NCBI GenBank assembly: GCA_044344495.1 | Contig: JBIJCW010000114.1 | Coordinates: 1-7,470, forward strand | Direction of reading: 5' to 3' | DNA: 7,470 nucleotides | Origin: CAZDUS01 sp044344495 | GTDB taxonomy: Bacteria > Verrucomicrobiota > Kiritimatiellia > CAIKKV01 > CAITUY01 | Part shown: positions 4,236 through 7,470 of the stretch, one piece after another | Numbering within the stretch: the first letter of the stretch is position 1 | Layout of the letters: every line of letters starts with the position of its first letter | Notes under the pieces: generated by a model | Databases searched by the model: none | Seen by the model: the letters and a program-made list of their open reading frames with translations, nothing else | Told to the model about the DNA's origin: nothing | Position numbers and translations under genes: made by a program

Positions 4236-6785
4236 ATGGACCGGTTTGACTTGCCTATATTTGAAATCGAGAAGCGACTCGTCGATGCGGCGTCCGGCGG
4301 CGGGCGGCGCATCGTCTTGCAGGCGCCCACGGGGTCCGGCAAGTCGACGCAGGTTCCGCAGATGTTGCTCGACCGGGGATTGATTCCGGAAGGGCGGCAG
4401 GTGATTGTCCTGCAGCCACGGCGTCTGGCGGCGCGGCTACTGGCGTGCCGTGTGGCGGTGGAGCGGAAGGGGGCGGTAGGCGGTGAGGTGGGGTACCAGG
4501 TGCGGTTTGAGGATCGCTCAAGCCGGGCGACGCGCATTCTTTACGTCACCGAAGGCATCCTGTTGCGGAAACTGCTGGGCGACCCCCTCCTGTCATCGGC
4601 GGCAGTTCTTATTTTCGATGAGTTTCATGAGCGGCATTTGTTTGGGGATGTGACGCTGGCCCGGGCCTTGGAACTGCAGCGGACCGTGCGGCCGGACCTG
4701 ACAGTGGTCGTCATGTCGGCGACGCTGGATGGGGGGCCCCTGGAACGGTATCTGGAGCCCTGTTCGCTGTTGAAGGCCAGTGGGCGGATGTTTCCGGTAC
4801 GGATCGAGTATTTGCCGAAGCCGGTGGATTTCAACCGTCTACCGGTCTGGGAGACGGCGGCGGCGGAGACAGCGCGTCTGCTTAAGCAGGAGCCCGAGGG
4901 CGATGTACTGGTGTTCATGCCCGGGGCCTATGAGATCCAGAAGACCCTGCAGGCGTTGGCCAGGTATCCGGAGACAAGAGGGATGGTGCTCAAGCCTTTG
5001 CATGGTGAACTGGCTCCTTCCGATCAGGATGCCGCCGTGGCGCCAGCGGACCGGCGGAAGATCATCGTTTCCACGAATGTGGCCGAGACGTCGTTGACGA
5101 TTGAGGGGATCCGGTTAGTGGTGGATGGCGGGCTGGCGCGGGTGGCGCGGTTTGATCCCTATCGCGGGATCGACACGCTGTGGATTGAGAAGATCAGTCA
5201 AGCGTCGGCTGATCAGCGGGCAGGGCGGGCGGGGCGGACGGCGCCGGGGGTGTGTTTACGCCTGTGGACGGAGCGGGACCATGTTGAGCGGCCGTCGCGG
5301 GAGTTGCCGGAGATCAAGCGGGTTGATCTGGCGGAAACAGTATTGATGCTTAAGGCGGGCGGGGTTGTGGATGTCAGGGCGTTCTCGTGGTTCGAGCCGC
5401 CGGACGAGCGGTTGTTGCGGCGAGCCGAAGTGTTGCTTGGGGATTTGGGGGCGGTGGATGCGGTGGGGGCGATTACGGGGATGGGGCGGCGGATGCTGGC
5501 CTTTCCGCTGCATCCGAGGTACGCGCGGATGTTGTTGGCGGCCGAGGCGACCGGGTGTGTGAGGAGTGCGGCCCTGATTGCGGCGTTGACGCAGGAGCGG
5601 GGGGTCTTGGTGCGCCGGGCGGATGAGCGGGCGCTGGAATTGCGTGACCGGCGGTTGGGCGATGAGGAGGTGTCCGATTTCTTCCTGTTGATGCGGGCGT
5701 GGGCGGAGAGCAAGGCGCATGACTACGACCTTGATCATTGCCGGCAATTGGGGATTCATGCGGGAGCGGCGCGGCAGGCAGGGCGGCTCCATGACATGTT
5801 TTGCCGGATTGCGGTGGCGGAGGGGTTACCGCTGGAAAAGGAGATTGTCGTGAACGACGGGGTGCGACGCTGCATCCTGGCGGGTTTTGCCGATCAGGTG
5901 GCGAAACGGCTGGATGGCGGCACCTTGCGGTGCGACCTCGTCCACGGGCGGCGCGGGGTGATTGAGCGGGCCAGTGTTGTGCGGAAGAGCGGGCTGGTGG
6001 TGGCGACCGAGGTGCGCGAGGTGGAAAGTGGCGGTGGGCGCGAGATGGAGGTGTTGCTGGCCTGCGTGACGGCCATCGAGGCGGCCTGGCTGGAGGAGCT
6101 TTTTCCGGGGGCGGTGAGGGAGGAGACGCAGGTGCGACTCGACGAGACGACGCGCAGGGTCGTGGCGCGGCAGGGCCGTTATTACCACGACTTGTGCCTG
6201 GAGACGCGGACGGGGGGGGTGCCCTCGAAGGCGGAGGCGGCTCGGTTGCTGGCGGATGAGGTCGAGGCGGGCCGGTGTACGTTGAAGCATTGGAATGAGG
6301 ATGTGGAACAGTGGATCACGCGGGTCAACTGCCTGGCGGGCTGGTGTCCGGAACTCGGGGTCGCGGCGATCACGGCGGAGGATCGTCGGTTATTGCTGGA
6401 GGAGATTTGCACGGGGGCGTTCAGCATCAAGGAAGCCAAGGAGTGTCAGGTGTGGCCGGTGGTTAAGGGGTGGCTGGATGGTCGGGCGCAGGCGTTGGTG
6501 GAGAAGCATGTGCCGGAGCGGGTGGTGCTGCCCAACGGACGGAAGGCCAAGATGGCCTATTCGGAGAAGGGGGCCCCGGTGATGGCGGCGAGGATTCAGG
6601 ACCTATACGGGGTTGAGGATAGCCTGCGGGTGGCGATGGGGCGGCAGACGGTGGTGATTCAGGTGTTGGCGCCGAATTTCCGGCCGGTGCAGGTGACGTC
6701 CGATCTGACGACGTTTTGGAAAGAGGGATATCCCAAGGCGAAGAAGGAGTTGCAGCGGCGGTATCCGCGGCACGAGTGGAGATGA
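4236..6785 (+). CDS. hrpB: ATP-dependent helicase HrpB (DEAH/RHA-type, DEFH box)
   Basis: An 849-residue superfamily 2 nucleic-acid helicase (E. coli HrpB has about 809 residues). Motifs in order are Walker A P-T-G-S-G-K-S-T (31-38), P-R-R-L-A-A (61-66), Walker B D-E-F-H (128-131, the form typical of HrpB), S-A-T (161-163), T-N-V-A-E-T-S-L-T (280-288) with V-V-D-G-G-L, and motif VI Q-R-A-G-R-A-G-R (327-334). A helicase-associated HA2 region spans about 390-480. The C-terminal HrpB domain ends with P-V-M-A-A-R-I-Q-D-L-Y-G, R-P-V-Q-V-T-S-D-L and F-W-K-E-G-Y-P with R-R-Y-P-R-H-E-W (about 779-848), diagnostic of the family. The ATG at 4236 is chosen because GGAGG (4226-4230) lies five bases upstream and M-D-R-F-D-L-P-I-F fits HrpB N-termini; an upstream GTG at 4215 would add seven unlikely residues. 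The cellular role of HrpB is poorly defined; the family assignment is firm. Confidence 0.96.
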   Translation: MDRFDLPIFEIEKRLVDAASGGGRRIVLQAPTGSGKSTQVPQMLLDRGLIPEGRQVIVLQPRRLAARLLACRVAVERKGAVGGEVGYQVRFEDRSSRATRILYVTEGILLRKLLGDPLLSSAAVLIFDEFHERHLFGDVTLARALELQRTVRPDLTVVVMSATLDGGPLERYLEPCSLLKASGRMFPVRIEYLPKPVDFNRLPVWETAAAETARLLKQEPEGDVLVFMPGAYEIQKTLQALARYPETRGMVLKPLHGELAPSDQDAAVAPADRRKIIVSTNVAETSLTIEGIRLVVDGGLARVARFDPYRGIDTLWIEKISQASADQRAGRAGRTAPGVCLRLWTERDHVERPSRELPEIKRVDLAETVLMLKAGGVVDVRAFSWFEPPDERLLRRAEVLLGDLGAVDAVGAITGMGRRMLAFPLHPRYARMLLAAEATGCVRSAALIAALTQERGVLVRRADERALELRDRRLGDEEVSDFFLLMRAWAESKAHDYDLDHCRQLGIHAGAARQAGRLHDMFCRIAVAEGLPLEKEIVVNDGVRRCILAGFADQVAKRLDGGTLRCDLVHGRRGVIERASVVRKSGLVVATEVREVESGGGREMEVLLACVTAIEAAWLEELFPGAVREETQVRLDETTRRVVARQGRYYHDLCLETRTGGVPSKAEAARLLADEVEAGRCTLKHWNEDVEQWITRVNCLAGWCPELGVAAITAEDRRLLLEEICTGAFSIKEAKECQVWPVVKGWLDGRAQALVEKHVPERVVLPNGRKAKMAYSEKGAPVMAARIQDLYGVEDSLRVAMGRQTVVIQVLAPNFRPVQVTSDLTTFWKEGYPKAKKELQRRYPRHEWR

Positions 6786-6856
6786 GCGAAGAGCCGTGAG
6801 GGTTGAATGCCGGGGAAGAGAACCGTAGGCTGGATATCGAGATAAGGAGGCAGGTT

Positions 6857-7470
6857 ATGGCTAACCGGGAACGTTTGAAGTGGGGGATCATCGGGTTGGG
6901 GAGTATTGCGGCCAAGTTTGCGGCGGGTTTGAAGGGGTCGGCGACCGGGACGCTGGTTGCCGTGGGCAGTCGGACGCAGGCAAAGGCCGAGGCGTTTGGA
7001 CGGGAACAGGGTGCGGCGCGCTGGTATGGCTCGTATGAGGGGGTTATTGGCGACCCGGATGTAGAGGCGGTCTATATTGCCACACCGCACCCGGGGCATG
7101 CGGAGTGGGTGATCAAGGCGGCGGAGGCGGGGAAACATATCCTGTGCGAAAAACCCTTCACGATGAACCTGCGGGAGGCGGAGTCAGCGTTGGAGGCGGC
7201 GGCACGGAACCGGGTGTTCGTGATGGAAGCGTTCATGTACCGGTGCCACCCGCAAACCGCGCGTCTGGTTGAACTGGTGCGCGGCGGGGCGATCGGCGAG
7301 GTGCGGATGATTCAGGCGACGTTCAGTTTCAAGGCGGCATGGAATCCGGAAGGGCGCCTATTGAAGAATGAGTTGGGGGGTGGCGGGATTCTTGATGTGG
7401 GCGGTTACTGCGTTTCCATGTCGCGCCTGATTGCCGGCGTGGCGCTGGGGTGTCCGTTTGCCGAACCGGT
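6857..7470 (+). CDS. Gfo/Idh/MocA family NAD(P)-dependent oxidoreductase, N-terminal part (3' end outside the window)
   Basis: The first 204 codons of a gene that runs off the window without a stop; family members usually have about 330-380 residues. The N-terminal Rossmann fold starts W-G-I-I-G-L-G-S-I-A (9-18, G-x-G-x-x-A type). A V-Y-I-A-T-P-H-P-G-H segment (72-81) and the family signature C-E-K-P-F (97-101), whose Lys99 is the conserved catalytic/cofactor-site lysine, follow. M-E-A-F-M-Y-R-C-H-P (123-132) and the second-domain G-G-G-G-I-L-D-V-G-G-Y (174-184) resemble the dihydrodiol dehydrogenase/glucose-fructose oxidoreductase branch. The substrate, probably a sugar or polyol, cannot be told from this part. 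AAGGAGG at 6844-6850 lies six bases before the ATG, the strongest ribosome binding site in the window. The gap after hrpB is 71 bp; a weak TTGAAT/TAGGCT pair with 17-bp spacing (6803-6831) could be its promoter, or it could be read through from hrpB. Confidence 0.93.
   Translation, partial: MANRERLKWGIIGLGSIAAKFAAGLKGSATGTLVAVGSRTQAKAEAFGREQGAARWYGSYEGVIGDPDVEAVYIATPHPGHAEWVIKAAEAGKHILCEKPFTMNLREAESALEAAARNRVFVMEAFMYRCHPQTARLVELVRGGAIGEVRMIQATFSFKAAWNPEGRLLKNELGGGGILDVGGYCVSMSRLIAGVALGCPFAEP

Noticed and set aside
4034..4537. Minus-strand open frame across the repeats and the hrpB 5' end
   Set aside because: It lies antisense to the Walker A region of hrpB, consists of low-complexity Arg/Pro/Thr sequence and depends on the tandem repeats.
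6786..6856. Intrinsic terminator after hrpB
   Set aside because: Only a broken pairing (AGCC/GGCT with GGTT/AACC) and no T-run were found, so none is called.

Overview
The window is a GC-rich bacterial chromosome segment of mostly housekeeping genes. The left end carries part of a peptidoglycan/division (dcw-type) operon: the 3' end of murD, a LysM lipoprotein gene and ftsW, all on the + strand and joined by start/stop overlaps. A LysM protein between murD and ftsW, together with the base composition and the other gene content, fits the PVC group (Verrucomicrobiota, Kiritimatiellota, Lentisphaerota). That placement is inference from gene order and is not proven here.

Region by region: 2-463 is the murD C-terminal part, 460-1161 the two-LysM lipoprotein, and 1161-2294 ftsW. 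The cluster then stops: instead of the usual murG, a minus-strand gene (2307-3083) ends only 12 bp beyond ftsW. It encodes a response regulator made of two receiver domains with no output domain, and the second receiver has lost its phosphorylation site. About 250 bp without a convincing gene follows (3084-3337), holding an 8+8 bp inverted repeat just upstream of the regulator. A small exported protein with an OB-fold-like pattern lies on the minus strand at 3338-3721, with a recognisable ribosome binding site and promoter.

The 3728-4235 interval has no convincing gene but is the most structured non-coding part of the window. It holds an AT-rich promoter island, two perfect GC-rich hairpins, and an array of four exact-period 44-bp tandem repeats, each able to fold into a hairpin. 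A 10-bp inverted pair brackets these. hrpB, a DEFH-box ATP-dependent helicase, follows at 4236-6785. The 5' part of a Gfo/Idh/MocA-type oxidoreductase gene (6857 to the window end) comes last, preceded by a very strong ribosome binding site.

Functionally, murD, the LysM protein and ftsW form one cell-wall unit: precursor synthesis, peptidoglycan binding and septal glycan polymerisation. The other genes look like independent transcription units. No mobile-element gene, CRISPR array, defence system, tRNA or rRNA was seen. The best candidates for something undescribed are the 44-bp structured repeat array in front of hrpB and the degenerate second receiver of the double-receiver protein.
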